A DNA stretch of 64,000 nt, taken from Plantibacter sp. PA-3-X8. GTDB lineage: Bacteria; Actinomycetota; Actinomycetes; Actinomycetales; Microbacteriaceae. The DNA is taken from contig NZ_CP033107.1 of assembly GCF_003856975.1 (NCBI RefSeq), positions 868,001 through 932,000 on the forward strand, read 5' to 3'. Every line of letters starts with the position of its first letter. Position 1 is the first letter of the stretch. The notes below the pieces were generated by a model. The model saw only the letters and a program-made list of their open reading frames with translations. It was not told the origin of the DNA and ran no database searches. The position numbers and the translations under genes were made by a program. Shown here piece after piece: positions 1-7,647 of this stretch.

Positions 1-906
1 GACGTCGATGAGGCTCGCGATCTGTTCGCCGGCGCGTACAACGCCGGCTCGATGATCATCGAACCCACCGAATCGGCGTTCACCTTCCGGTACACCGCGA
101 TCGGCGACGACGAGCTGACCCTGCGCGCCACCCAGTTCACCGGACGCGTCACCGGGACGGTGCTCACGGAAGGCGAATACATCGTCTCCTGGCTGACGGC
201 GGGCAGTGGGGCCACCGATCTCGCCGGCGCGCCGATGCAGCTCGTGCACGGGCAGCCGGCGATGTTCGCGAACAACCGGCTCGCCGAGTTCGACTTCACG
301 GACTACCGGCAGAACCTCATGCACTTCGACGGGACGTTCCTCGAGCGGGTGGCCGGCGAGGTGGAGGGTACGAGCGGCCCGATCCTCTTCGACACGACAG
401 CCCGACCGACCGGTGAGCAGCTCCGCCGGTGGGCCGCTTCGGTGACCTCCGTCGCCAGGGTCATCTACGACGACACCAGTCCGGCCGTCCTCCGCGCCGA
501 GGCGAACCGGTCGGCGGCGATCGCGCTCCTCGAGACGTTCCCGCACACGGCCCTGCACGCGCCGGTGGAGATCGGCCTGCCGGACGCCGGGAAGACCCGC
601 GCGGCCATCGAGTTCATGATCGCCAACGCGCACCTCCCGATCCGCACGGAGGACGTTGCCGAAGCGGTCGGCATGAGCCAGCGCAGCCTCCAGAGCGCGT
701 TCCGTCGGGAGCACGACATCACCGCGATCGACTACCTGCGACGGGTCAGGCTCGACCGGGTGCAAGAGGAACTGCAGAAGGCCGACCCCGGGCTGGCCAC
801 GGTCGCGGAGGTCGCCAGCCGGTGGGGGTTCGCGCACCTCGGGCGGTTCTCCGCCTCGTACACCAACCGCTTCGGCGAGTATCCGAGCACGACGCTCGGT
901 TCCTAG
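1..906 (+). CDS. AraC-family transcriptional regulator, 5' end outside window
   Basis: The frame is open at base 1 (reads DVDEARDLF...) and the true start lies upstream; the first internal Met is at 52. The last ~100 residues are an AraC/XylS DNA-binding domain with two helix-turn-helix units (EDVAEAVGMSQRSLQSAFRR and VAEVASRWGFAHLGRFSASY). The N-terminal ~180 residues resemble a cupin-like sensing domain, as in AraC proteins related to the AraC_binding_2 type, but no ligand can be read. A close paralogue in the same orientation lies at 53294-54283 and aligns along the whole visible length. The downstream gene is convergent. Family call is firm; target and ligand are unknown. Confidence 0.9.
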   Translation, partial: DVDEARDLFAGAYNAGSMIIEPTESAFTFRYTAIGDDELTLRATQFTGRVTGTVLTEGEYIVSWLTAGSGATDLAGAPMQLVHGQPAMFANNRLAEFDFTDYRQNLMHFDGTFLERVAGEVEGTSGPILFDTTARPTGEQLRRWAASVTSVARVIYDDTSPAVLRAEANRSAAIALLETFPHTALHAPVEIGLPDAGKTRAAIEFMIANAHLPIRTEDVAEAVGMSQRSLQSAFRREHDITAIDYLRRVRLDRVQEELQKADPGLATVAEVASRWGFAHLGRFSASYTNRFGEYPSTTLGS

Positions 907-922
907 CCGCCGGCCGTTCGGC

Positions 923-1198
923 TCAGAAGTCGCCGAACTCGTCGTACTCGTCGAGACCCGACAGCTTCTCCGTCTCGATGGCGGGAACGATCTCCAGCGC
1001 CCGGTTCGCGAAGGATTCCACGGTCACCTGCAGGCCCGGGCTGACCAGGACGTCCAGGTTGCGATCTGCGGAGAGCGGGACGTGGACGAAGCGACCACCG
1101 GCTTGGACGGCGGACTCGATCTCGCTCATCAGTGCCGAGATGTCGACACCCGACTCGATGTCGTACGAAACGCGGCCGATGGCGATGCTGTACTGCAT
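923..1198 (-). CDS. Small hypothetical protein
   Basis: A 91-residue acidic protein without a transmembrane segment or known catalytic motif. I placed the start at the ATG at 1198 because GGAGGTG sits about 7 nt upstream; an in-frame ATG two codons earlier overlaps this Shine-Dalgarno sequence and is less likely. The first half reads like a beta-alpha-beta fold (MQYSIAIGRVSYDI then an amphipathic helix). The C-terminus is rich in Asp and Glu (LSGLDEYDEFGDF). It is convergent with the AraC gene, with 16 nt between stops. I do not recognise the family and assign no function. Confidence 0.7.
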   Translation of the reverse strand: MQYSIAIGRVSYDIESGVDISALMSEIESAVQAGGRFVHVPLSADRNLDVLVSPGLQVTVESFANRALEIVPAIETEKLSGLDEYDEFGDF

Positions 1199-1340
1199 GA
1201 CCATCACCTCCGGGATCGGGTTGTTGCTGCAAGCGTATGGAACGTGCCTGTGGATCACGGTGGGTTGACCAAGGTCGCCACACGTGCAGGGGGTGTCGCC
1301 TCAGTCTCCCTCCTGCGCGGCGAAACTGCGGCGACACCCG

Positions 1341-3029
1341 CTATCGCGCGCGGTCGACGCGGGTCTCCTCCCAGACGGGCTCGTCGGAGGCCTGCACCCG
1401 GCCGTCGGAGCCGAAGACGAGGAAGCGGTCGAAGCCGCGCGCGAACCAGCGGTCGTGGGTGACCGCGATCACCGTGCCCTCGAAACCCGCCAGACCCTGC
1501 TCGAGCGCCTCCGCCGAGACGAGGTCGAGGTTGTCGGTCGGCTCGTCGAGCAGGAGCAGCGTGGCGCCGGAGAGTTCGAGCAGGAGGACCTGCAGGCGCG
1601 CCTGCTGTCCGCCCGACAGGGATTCGAACGGCTGCTCGGCCGCGCCCGCCAGACCGTAGCGGTCGAGCACGCGGCTGGCGGCCTCGCGGGGGAGCCCCGA
1701 CCGGTGTTCGTCGCCGCGGTGCAGGATGTCGAGCAGGGTCCGGCCGACGAGTTCGGGGTGCCGGTGCGACTGTGCGAACCACCCCGGCTGCACGCGCGCG
1801 CCGAGCTTGGCGTCGCCGTCGTGCTCGACCGGGACGAGCGCGTCGCCCGCTGCGGCGAGGTGTCCGGCGCCCGGATCGGGATCCGTCCCACCGCCGGCGA
1901 GCAGCCGGAGGAAGTGCGACTTGCCCGATCCGTTCGAACCGAGGACGCCGATGCGCTCGCCGAACCAGATCTCCGCGTCGAACGGCTGCATGAGGCCGGT
2001 CAGTTCCAGCCCCGTGCAGACGATCGCGCGGCGGCCCGTGCGTGCGCCGCGGAGGCGCATCGTGACCTGCTGGTCCTTCGGTCGCTCCTCAGGTGGACCG
2101 GCCTCCTCGAACTTGGCGAGTCGGGTCTGCGCGGCGCGGTAACGGGAGGCCATGGAGTCGTTGAACTTGGCCTGCTCGCGCAGACGCAGCACGAGTGCGC
2201 GCAGCTTCACGCGGTCCTCGTCCCAGCGCCGGCGGAGTTCGTCGAGTCGGTCGAGGCGGGCGTCCCGGGCCTCGTGGTAGCTGCGGAAGCTCGCGCCATG
2301 GGTCCACGTCGTACTGCCGGCCGCGCCGACCTCGAGCGTGATGATGCGGGTCGCCGCCTGTGCCAGGAGCTCGCGGTCGTGCGAGACGAGGAGGACCGTC
2401 TTCCGGGTCTCGGCGAGCATCCCCTCGAGCCAGCGCTTCGTCGGGACGTCGAGCGAGTTGTCGGGCTCGTCGAGGAGGAGGACCTGCTCAGGGCCGCGGA
2501 ACAGGGCCTCCAGGACGAGCCGCTTCTGCTCGCCGCCCGACAGCGTTCCAAGCGTCCGCCACTGCGCGCGGTCGTAGGGCACCCCGAGTGCCGCCTCGCA
2601 GCAGCTGTCCCAGAGCACCTCCTGGTCGTACCCGCCGGCGTCGGCGTACTCGGCGAGCGTCGTCGCGTAGGCCATCTGGGTCGCCTCGACGTCGTCCTCC
2701 ATGAGGGCGAGCTCGGCGCGGTCGACCGCCTCTGCCGCGGCACGGACCCGCGGAGGCGCGACCTGGACGAGGAGGTCACGGACCGTCCGGTCATCGTCAC
2801 CGCGACCGACGAACTGGTCCATCACGCCGAGGCCGCCGTCGATGGAGACGACCCCGGAGTCGGGCTGGAGCTCGCCGCGGATGATCCGCAGCAGCGTCGT
2901 CTTGCCGGCGCCGTTCGCTCCGATGAGCGCGGCGATCGCCCCTTCGCCGACGCGGAACGAGACCTCGTCCAGCAGGGTCCGTCCGTCGCTCAGCGTGTAG
3001 CTGAGGTCGCTGACGTCGATGTAGCCCAT
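1341..3029 (-). CDS. ABC-F family ATPase
   Basis: A 562-residue soluble protein with two ABC ATPase domains and no membrane segment, the layout of ABC-F proteins. The first domain has Walker A GANGAGKTT, signature LSGGEQKRL and Walker B LLLDEPDNSLD. A charged helical linker rich in Arg, Leu and Glu follows (the P-site tether region). The second domain has GSNGSGKS, LSGGQQARL and LLLDEPTDNLD. ABC-F proteins bind the ribosomal E site; some protect ribosomes from antibiotics, others resolve stalled translation. The subgroup cannot be decided by eye. The start at 3029 (MGYIDVSDLSY) was chosen over an upstream in-frame start because GGGGAG precedes it and the extension is low-complexity. Confidence 0.92.
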   Translation of the reverse strand: MGYIDVSDLSYTLSDGRTLLDEVSFRVGEGAIAALIGANGAGKTTLLRIIRGELQPDSGVVSIDGGLGVMDQFVGRGDDDRTVRDLLVQVAPPRVRAAAEAVDRAELALMEDDVEATQMAYATTLAEYADAGGYDQEVLWDSCCEAALGVPYDRAQWRTLGTLSGGEQKRLVLEALFRGPEQVLLLDEPDNSLDVPTKRWLEGMLAETRKTVLLVSHDRELLAQAATRIITLEVGAAGSTTWTHGASFRSYHEARDARLDRLDELRRRWDEDRVKLRALVLRLREQAKFNDSMASRYRAAQTRLAKFEEAGPPEERPKDQQVTMRLRGARTGRRAIVCTGLELTGLMQPFDAEIWFGERIGVLGSNGSGKSHFLRLLAGGGTDPDPGAGHLAAAGDALVPVEHDGDAKLGARVQPGWFAQSHRHPELVGRTLLDILHRGDEHRSGLPREAASRVLDRYGLAGAAEQPFESLSGGQQARLQVLLLELSGATLLLLDEPTDNLDLVSAEALEQGLAGFEGTVIAVTHDRWFARGFDRFLVFGSDGRVQASDEPVWEETRVDRAR

Positions 3030-3153
3030 GGTGCGCACTCCCCAGGGAGCCGATCGCTCCCGAACGGGCCCGCGCTGGTTCGCGCCGGGCCGCCCACCGC
3101 CTGGCGAGCCGACCAGTTTAGCCGCGCCGGTCCGGCCGCGCGCAACCGCGGCT

Positions 3154-3347
3154 GCGCACAACTCCCGGTCACTGAGCTTGCCCTTTCACTGAGCCTGACC
3201 CCTTTCACTGAGCCCCCACTCCGGTCACTGAGCCCCCACTCCGGTCACTGAGCTTGTCGAAGTGCCCCGACCGCCCTTCGACAAGCTCAGGGACCGGAGG
3301 AGGTCAGCTCAGGGACCGGAGGAGGTCAGCTCAGGGACCGGAGAGTC
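3154..3347. repeat. Family A intergenic repeat cluster (tandem and inverted)
   Basis: The 3030-3354 gap holds no gene apart from the ABC-F leader region; most of it is repeats. Two perfect 20-nt units (each starting CACTGAGCCC) lie at 3206-3225 and 3226-3245 and run into CACTGAGCTTGTCGAAG (3246-3262). An inverted copy, CTTCGACAAGCTCAG, lies at 3276-3290. A 22-nt unit beginning AGCTCAGGGACC is then repeated at 3284-3305 and 3306-3327, with a third partial copy from 3328. The two halves can pair as a long hairpin between two convergent-side gene ends. Units abut with no spacers. REP-like elements with this core are common in actinobacterial intergenic DNA; function is unknown. Confidence 0.85.
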
Positions 3348-3354
3348 GCGCGGC

Positions 3355-4431
3355 TCAGGCGAGCGAGGCCGCGATGTCACCGATCCACGTGCGCACCGAC
3401 GCGTCGTGCTCGTCGAACCAGTCGCCCTCGTAGCCACGCGGGACGCCTTCGACCACCATGACGAGCGCGAGGTACAGGGACCACAGCCGCGCGCGAATTC
3501 GGGCGTCCTCATCGGGCAGGAGCTCGCGGCCGGACGTCTCGCGGTAGGCGCGGAGGAGTTCCGAGTCGGCGGCGACCGTCTCCGGCACGTCGGTGAAGAG
3601 CGCCAGGGAGACGAGGTCGGCGGTGGGGTCGGCCCAGTGCGCGCGCTCATGGTCGATGACGCCGGTCAGTTGGGCGGCCTCCGCCCCGTGTTCGGGCATG
3701 ACGAGGAGGTTGCCCTCCCAGAGGTCGAAGTGGACGAGCGTCGGCTCCGTCACGCTGTCGAAGGCCGGCAGCGCGGTGTCGATCAGGTGTCGGATCTCGT
3801 CCGCCGCGACCGGAAGGTCGACCTCGAACCGCAGGGCATCGGCGAGGACGGCCTCCACGACGAGCCGGTAGGCGTCCGCGGCACTGGCCGCCTGAAGCTC
3901 CGGGCGGAAGGGGTAGCCGAATCGGTTCCCCTCGGCGAGGCCGGTCGCCGAATTGATGGACGCGGCCTCCGCCGGGATGTCGACGTCGTCTGGTTCCACG
4001 TGGAACGGCGTGCGACCCGCCTCGTGCAGGCGGGCGAGCGTGCGGCCGAGGACGTCGCGGGCGAGGGGGACGGTCTCGGTGCTGTTCGCCGGTCGGCCGG
4101 TGAGCTCGGTCATCACGAGGGCGTCGCGTCCGTCGAGCGTCGCCTCGAAGACGATCTCCGGCTGCGGCACCTCCGCACGGCCGAGGATGCGGAGCGCGAG
4201 CGCCTCGGCCGCCATGAGGGACCGCTCGTAGGTGAGGCCGGCCGCGTCCGCGGGGGAGAGCTTCACGATGACGCGCTCGCCGCCGTCGAGTTCGACCGCT
4301 GCGACCTCGTTCGCCGTGCCCGCTCCGAGCATCGTGATGGTCGGGCTGCCGGGCTGCATCGCCGGTCGCTCGGCCGCCCAGTGCTCGGCGACCGCGATCA
4401 TGGTGTCACTGGGGCGAGGGGTTCGGCTCAT
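3355..4431 (-). CDS. APH-like phosphotransferase family protein
   Basis: A 358-residue protein of the aminoglycoside phosphotransferase/choline kinase fold. The catalytic loop is visible as LVHFDLWEGNLLV (Asp and Asn of the HxDxxxxN motif), followed by GVIDHERAHWADPTADL carrying the metal-binding Asp. An N-terminal Lys in ERVIVKLSP is the likely ATP-binding lysine. The family also phosphorylates sugars, choline, homoserine and macrolides, so the substrate is open and resistance should not be assumed. The frame stays open upstream through a family A repeat, but the ATG at 4431 (MSRTPRPSD) is where protein-like sequence begins; only a weak GGGCGG precedes it. It stands alone, with repeats on both sides. 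Confidence 0.85.
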   Translation of the reverse strand: MSRTPRPSDTMIAVAEHWAAERPAMQPGSPTITMLGAGTANEVAAVELDGGERVIVKLSPADAAGLTYERSLMAAEALALRILGRAEVPQPEIVFEATLDGRDALVMTELTGRPANSTETVPLARDVLGRTLARLHEAGRTPFHVEPDDVDIPAEAASINSATGLAEGNRFGYPFRPELQAASAADAYRLVVEAVLADALRFEVDLPVAADEIRHLIDTALPAFDSVTEPTLVHFDLWEGNLLVMPEHGAEAAQLTGVIDHERAHWADPTADLVSLALFTDVPETVAADSELLRAYRETSGRELLPDEDARIRARLWSLYLALVMVVEGVPRGYEGDWFDEHDASVRTWIGDIAASLA

Positions 4432-4500
4432 CCGCCCACGGTAGCGCGCCCTTCGCCCTCCGCTCGCCGCTCGCCGCTGGCCCGCTCGCCGACTGCCCCT

Positions 4501-4593
4501 ACCCCGGTCACCGAGCGCCCTACCCCGGTCACCGAGCCCCCCGCCCCGTTGCCGAGCCTCCCATCCGGTCACCGAGCTTGTCGAGGTGCGAAG
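4501..4593. repeat. Family A intergenic repeats
   Basis: Three degenerate copies of GGTCACCGAG and a last one extended to GGTCACCGAGCTTGTCGAGG lie in the gap between the APH-like gene and the MFS gene, which both read on the minus strand. They match the family A core seen at 3154-3347, 16614-16750 and 55259-55299. A family B element follows directly. Confidence 0.8.
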
Positions 4594-4601
4594 CCCAGAG
4601 C

Positions 4602-4696
4602 GTTCACAACTCCTGCTGGAGTCGCGCGCGGCTCACACGCGGCGCGGGACCTCCTGGCGGGCGGCGTCGGTGGGCTCATCCTGCAGGAGTTGTGGA
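4602..4696. repeat. Family B long palindrome, entering the MFS gene
   Basis: Arms GTTCACAACTCCTGC (4602-4616) and GCAGGAGTTGTGGA (4683-4696) form an imperfect inverted repeat around ~65 bp of GC-rich sequence. The right arm lies inside the 3' end of the MFS coding frame (stop at 4633), so the element supplies the transporter's C-terminal tail. Related elements lie at 6487-6572, 12896-13060 and 22207-22293. Confidence 0.75.
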
Positions 4697-5850
4697 CGAC
4701 GACGGGAGCGCTTCGCGGCGGTGGACGCACCGATGATGACGATCAGGCCGAGCAGGGTGATGGCCGCACCGGCCCAGATCGGCGAGGTGTAGCCGAGACC
4801 GGCGGTGATCGTGACGCCGCCGAGCCAGGCGCCGAGCGCGTTGCCGAGGTTGAACGCGGCGATGTTCGCTCCCGAGGCGAGCGTGGGAGCGGCCGACGCG
4901 TACCGCATGACCCGCATCTGCAACGCGGGGACGGTCGCGAATCCGAAGCCGCCCATGAGGACGAGGGCGATCACGGTGGCGACGGGCGACTGTGCGGTCG
5001 CGGCGAAGGCGACCAGGATCACGGTCAGCACCGCGATGACGACGATGAGCGTCCGGTCGATGTTCCGGTCGGCCGCCTTGCCACCCACGATGTTGCCGAC
5101 CAGGAGCCCGACGCCGAAGAGGATGAGGAGCCACGGCACCGTGGTCGAGGCGAAGCCGCTGACCTCCGTGAGTGTGTACGCGATGTAGGTGAACGCACCG
5201 AACATGCCGCCGTAGCCGAGGACCGTGACAGCGATCGAGAGCCAGACCTGGCCGGAGCGGAACGCGCGCAGCTCGGCGAGGAGCGATGCCGGGGCGTCGT
5301 CACGCTTCGGCTTCGGCACGAGTGCCAGGATGCCGACGAAGGCGACGACCCCGATCACCGTGATGGCCCAGAAGGTCGAGCGCCAGCCGAAGTGCTGGCC
5401 GAGCAGCGTGCCGAACGGGACGCCGAGCACGTTCGCCGCGGTGAGGCCGGTGAACATGACCGCGATCGCGCCGGCCTGTTTGTGGGCGGGGACCATCGCC
5501 GCCGCCAGGACCGAGCCGATACCGAAGAACGCTCCGTGGCTGAGGGCGGCGAGGATGCGGCCGGCGAGCATGATCTGGTAGTCGCCGGCGAGTGCGGAGA
5601 CGAGGTTGCCGACGATGAAGAGCACCATCAGGGCCAGCAGGACGGGCTTCTTCGGCAGTCGGGTGACCGCCGCGGTGAGGGCGAGCGCCCCGACGACGAC
5701 GGCCAGGGCGTAGCCGGAGATGAGCCAACCGGCTGCGGCCTCCGAGACGCCGAAGTCGGCCGCCACCTCGGGCAACAGCCCCATGATGACGAACTCCGTG
5801 AGGCCGATGCCGAAGCCGCCGAGGGCGAGGGCGATGAGACCGAGTGGCAT
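4633..5850 (-). CDS. MFS transporter, AraJ/drug-efflux type
   Basis: A 405-residue hydrophobic protein with about 12 transmembrane segments. The N-terminus (LGGFGIGLTEFVIMGLLPEV) is the hallmark of the AraJ/YdhP/chloramphenicol-efflux branch of the major facilitator superfamily. The start at 5850 (MPLGLIALAL) has AGGA upstream; an earlier in-frame start adds an Arg-rich stretch lying over the operator region. The last ~20 residues (from about PQLLQDEP on) are hydrophilic and encoded by a family B repeat. It diverges from a MarR regulator across shared operator-like repeats, suggesting MarR-controlled efflux of a small molecule. Substrate is unknown. Confidence 0.9.
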   Translation of the reverse strand: MPLGLIALALGGFGIGLTEFVIMGLLPEVAADFGVSEAAAGWLISGYALAVVVGALALTAAVTRLPKKPVLLALMVLFIVGNLVSALAGDYQIMLAGRILAALSHGAFFGIGSVLAAAMVPAHKQAGAIAVMFTGLTAANVLGVPFGTLLGQHFGWRSTFWAITVIGVVAFVGILALVPKPKRDDAPASLLAELRAFRSGQVWLSIAVTVLGYGGMFGAFTYIAYTLTEVSGFASTTVPWLLILFGVGLLVGNIVGGKAADRNIDRTLIVVIAVLTVILVAFAATAQSPVATVIALVLMGGFGFATVPALQMRVMRYASAAPTLASGANIAAFNLGNALGAWLGGVTITAGLGYTSPIWAGAAITLLGLIVIIGASTAAKRSRRRPQLLQDEPTDAARQEVPRRV

Positions 5851-5920
5851 GACGATTCCTGCGATTCCTGGGGGTCGTGGGGAGAGTGCTGGTGGCCTGC
5901 AGCCGGGGCGCGTACGCTGA

Positions 5921-5991
5921 TAGTTGCAGACGCGCGATAGATATCGTTGCACGCGCTAGGTAATAGCGCAAGCAACTATGTGCGTCTGCAA
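5921..5991. promoter_or_regulatory. Operator-like inverted repeats between MFS and marR genes
   Basis: TTGCAGACGC (5924-5933) and its exact reverse complement GCGTCTGCAA (5982-5991) flank a second pair, TAGTTGC (5921-5927) and GCAACTA (5972-5978), with another GTTGC at 5946-5950. The region is AT-richer than its surroundings. Several related half-sites between divergent MFS and MarR genes fit autoregulated MarR control, but binding is inferred. Confidence 0.65.
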
Positions 5992-6024
5992 TCAATTGAT
6001 CGATGTTCGAACCGAGGAGTCCCG

Positions 6025-6483
6025 ATGGGCATCGCCGACGACGCTGTTGAGATCCGCGCGCAGGGGTGGCGGACGCTCGCCGCCCTCTACGGATCGATCG
6101 AGTCCGATCTGGAACGCGCGCTGCAGACCGAGGCCCGGCTCTCCGTGGTCGAGTACACCGTGCTCGACGCCCTGGGGCGCCAGGACGGCTGGCACATGCG
6201 CATGCAGCAGCTCGCCCGCGCGACGGCCCTGTCGCCGAGCGCGACCACCCGGCTCGTCAACCGCCTCGAGGACCGCGCGCTCCTCACCCGCGTGCTGTGC
6301 GCCGACGATCGCCGAGGGGTCTACACCGAGCTCACGGCGGCCGGGAAGGCGCTGCTCGAGGAGGCCCGACCGGTGCACGATCGCGCCCTCGAGGAGTCGC
6401 TCACCACCGCGGAGTCGCTCCCGGAACTCGCACCGCTCGTGGAGGCGATCCACCGGCTGGAGCCCGTCGCCACCATCGCTTGA
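6025..6483 (+). CDS. MarR-family transcriptional regulator
   Basis: A 152-residue winged-helix protein. The recognition helix region reads LARATALSPSATTRLVNRLE and is followed by the wing (CADDRRGVYTELTAAG), both typical of MarR. The start at 6025 has GAGGAG 6 nt upstream; a longer in-frame start at 5947 would put coding sequence over the inverted repeats and is less likely. It is divergent from the MFS transporter and probably represses both itself and the transporter, releasing DNA when a small ligand binds. The ligand is unknown. Confidence 0.9.
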   Translation: MGIADDAVEIRAQGWRTLAALYGSIESDLERALQTEARLSVVEYTVLDALGRQDGWHMRMQQLARATALSPSATTRLVNRLEDRALLTRVLCADDRRGVYTELTAAGKALLEEARPVHDRALEESLTTAESLPELAPLVEAIHRLEPVATIA

Positions 6484-6486
6484 CCC

Positions 6487-6572
6487 GTTCGCAATTCAGG
6501 ATGCCCCCGGCGTGTCCGTGCTGCGGCGCGGCGGAGCCGGCGGGACACGCGGGGGCGTCCTGAATTGTGAAC
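6487..6572. repeat. Family B long palindrome
   Basis: Left arm GTTCGCAATTCAGGA (from 6487) continues into GCCCCCGGCGTGTCC. The right side mirrors it as GGACACGCGGGGGCG and TCCTGAATTGTGAAC, ending at 6572. The stem is about 30 bp with a ~25-nt loop. It sits between marR and the EamA gene and could act as a bidirectional structure or terminator. Confidence 0.8.
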
Positions 6573-6623
6573 ACGGCGTCGGTGGGTGATGCCAAGCTGA
6601 GTCGTCCGACTCGAGGGAGCACG

Positions 6624-7589
6624 ATGAGCGCCGCAGCACCGAACACCCGTGTCACCGCGCTCGTCGCGCCAGGGTCCGGCAGGGTGCTGGGCGCCTATCT
6701 CGGTGCCGCGCTCATCTGGGGTGCCAGCTTCCTCTTCATGAAGACCGGCCTGACCGGGCTCGCTCCGGCGCAGGTCGCCCTGTCCCGCGTGGTGCTCGGC
6801 GCCTTGACGCTCTGCATCATCATGCTCGTCACCCGACGCCGCTGGCCGCGAGAGCGTCGGCTCTGGGCGCACCTCGCCGTCGTCTCCGTCTTCCTCTGCG
6901 TCGCCCCGTTCCTCCTGTTCTCCTGGGCGGGACAGTTCCTGCCGTCCGGCCTGTCGAGCATCCTTAACGCGACCACGCCGATCATGACGCTCGCCGTCGG
7001 CGCCGTGTTCCTCCCGAAGGAACGGCTGAACGGCCTGCAGGTGTTCGGCATCTTCGTCGGCGCCCTCGGCGTCGCGATCGTCGTCGGCCCCTGGCGCGTC
7101 CTGGCCGACCCGGCGATCCTCGAGTCCATCCCGGCTCAGCTCGCCTGCCTCGGCGCGACCCTCTGCTACGGCATCGCCTTCGTCTACCTCCGGAAGTTCG
7201 TCCTCGGCACCCACAGCTACGACGCGGTCGTCATCTCCGCCGTGGAGATCTCGCTCGCCGCGGTCATCATGCTCGTGCTCTCGCCGTTCATCGCGATGCA
7301 GCCGGTGTCGCTCGACGCCCCGGTCGTCCTCAGCATGCTCGCCCTCGGAGCACTCGGTACCGGCGTCGCCTACATCTGGATGACGACGATCGTCGACTCC
7401 TGGGGCCCGACGGCGGCGTCCACCGTCACGTACCTCACGCCCCTGGTCGGTGTCGTCCTCGGCATCCTCGTGCTCGGTGAGATCCTGCACTGGAACGAGC
7501 CGGTCGGCGGCGTGATCGTCGTGCTCGGCATCCTCGTGAGCCAGGGCCGGCTCCGGCTCCGGCGGCGCACGCCCCCACTCTCGGCATAG
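6624..7589 (+). CDS. EamA/DMT-family transporter
   Basis: A 321-residue membrane protein with about ten transmembrane segments in two EamA repeats. The first begins GAALIWGASFLFMKTGL, the usual start of a drug/metabolite transporter repeat. The second carries GTGVAYIWMTTIVDSWGPTA and ends with VLGEILHWNEPVGG, the conserved C-terminal motif. The start at 6624 has GAGGGAG upstream; an earlier GTG lies inside the family B repeat. EamA proteins usually export amino acids, nucleosides or other metabolites. The gene ends 58 nt before the nitrilase and could be co-transcribed with it. Substrate not determinable. Confidence 0.9.
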   Translation: MSAAAPNTRVTALVAPGSGRVLGAYLGAALIWGASFLFMKTGLTGLAPAQVALSRVVLGALTLCIIMLVTRRRWPRERRLWAHLAVVSVFLCVAPFLLFSWAGQFLPSGLSSILNATTPIMTLAVGAVFLPKERLNGLQVFGIFVGALGVAIVVGPWRVLADPAILESIPAQLACLGATLCYGIAFVYLRKFVLGTHSYDAVVISAVEISLAAVIMLVLSPFIAMQPVSLDAPVVLSMLALGALGTGVAYIWMTTIVDSWGPTAASTVTYLTPLVGVVLGILVLGEILHWNEPVGGVIVVLGILVSQGRLRLRRRTPPLSA

Positions 7590-7647
7590 GGTGGCTGGAC
7601 GGCCGCGCGCTGACGGTCGCGGCCCTTCCCACGGAACGAGGTTTCAC

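Noticed and set aside
3206..3347. Possible CRISPR array (regular 20-22 nt repeats)
   Set aside because: The units abut directly with no unique spacers, have the family A core found elsewhere, and no cas gene is present.
3355..4431. Aminoglycoside resistance gene
   Set aside because: The fold is that of APH, but the family covers many sugar and choline kinases, and nothing in the context (mobile element, resistance cluster) supports resistance.
3262..5940. A plus-strand open frame of about 890 codons
   Set aside because: It runs antisense through the APH-like and MFS genes and through repeats, and its translation is low-complexity.
6487..6572. Inverted repeats as ends of an insertion sequence
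   Set aside because: Only ~25 nt lie between the arms, with no room for a transposase, and no target duplication is seen. Kept as a repeat element only.
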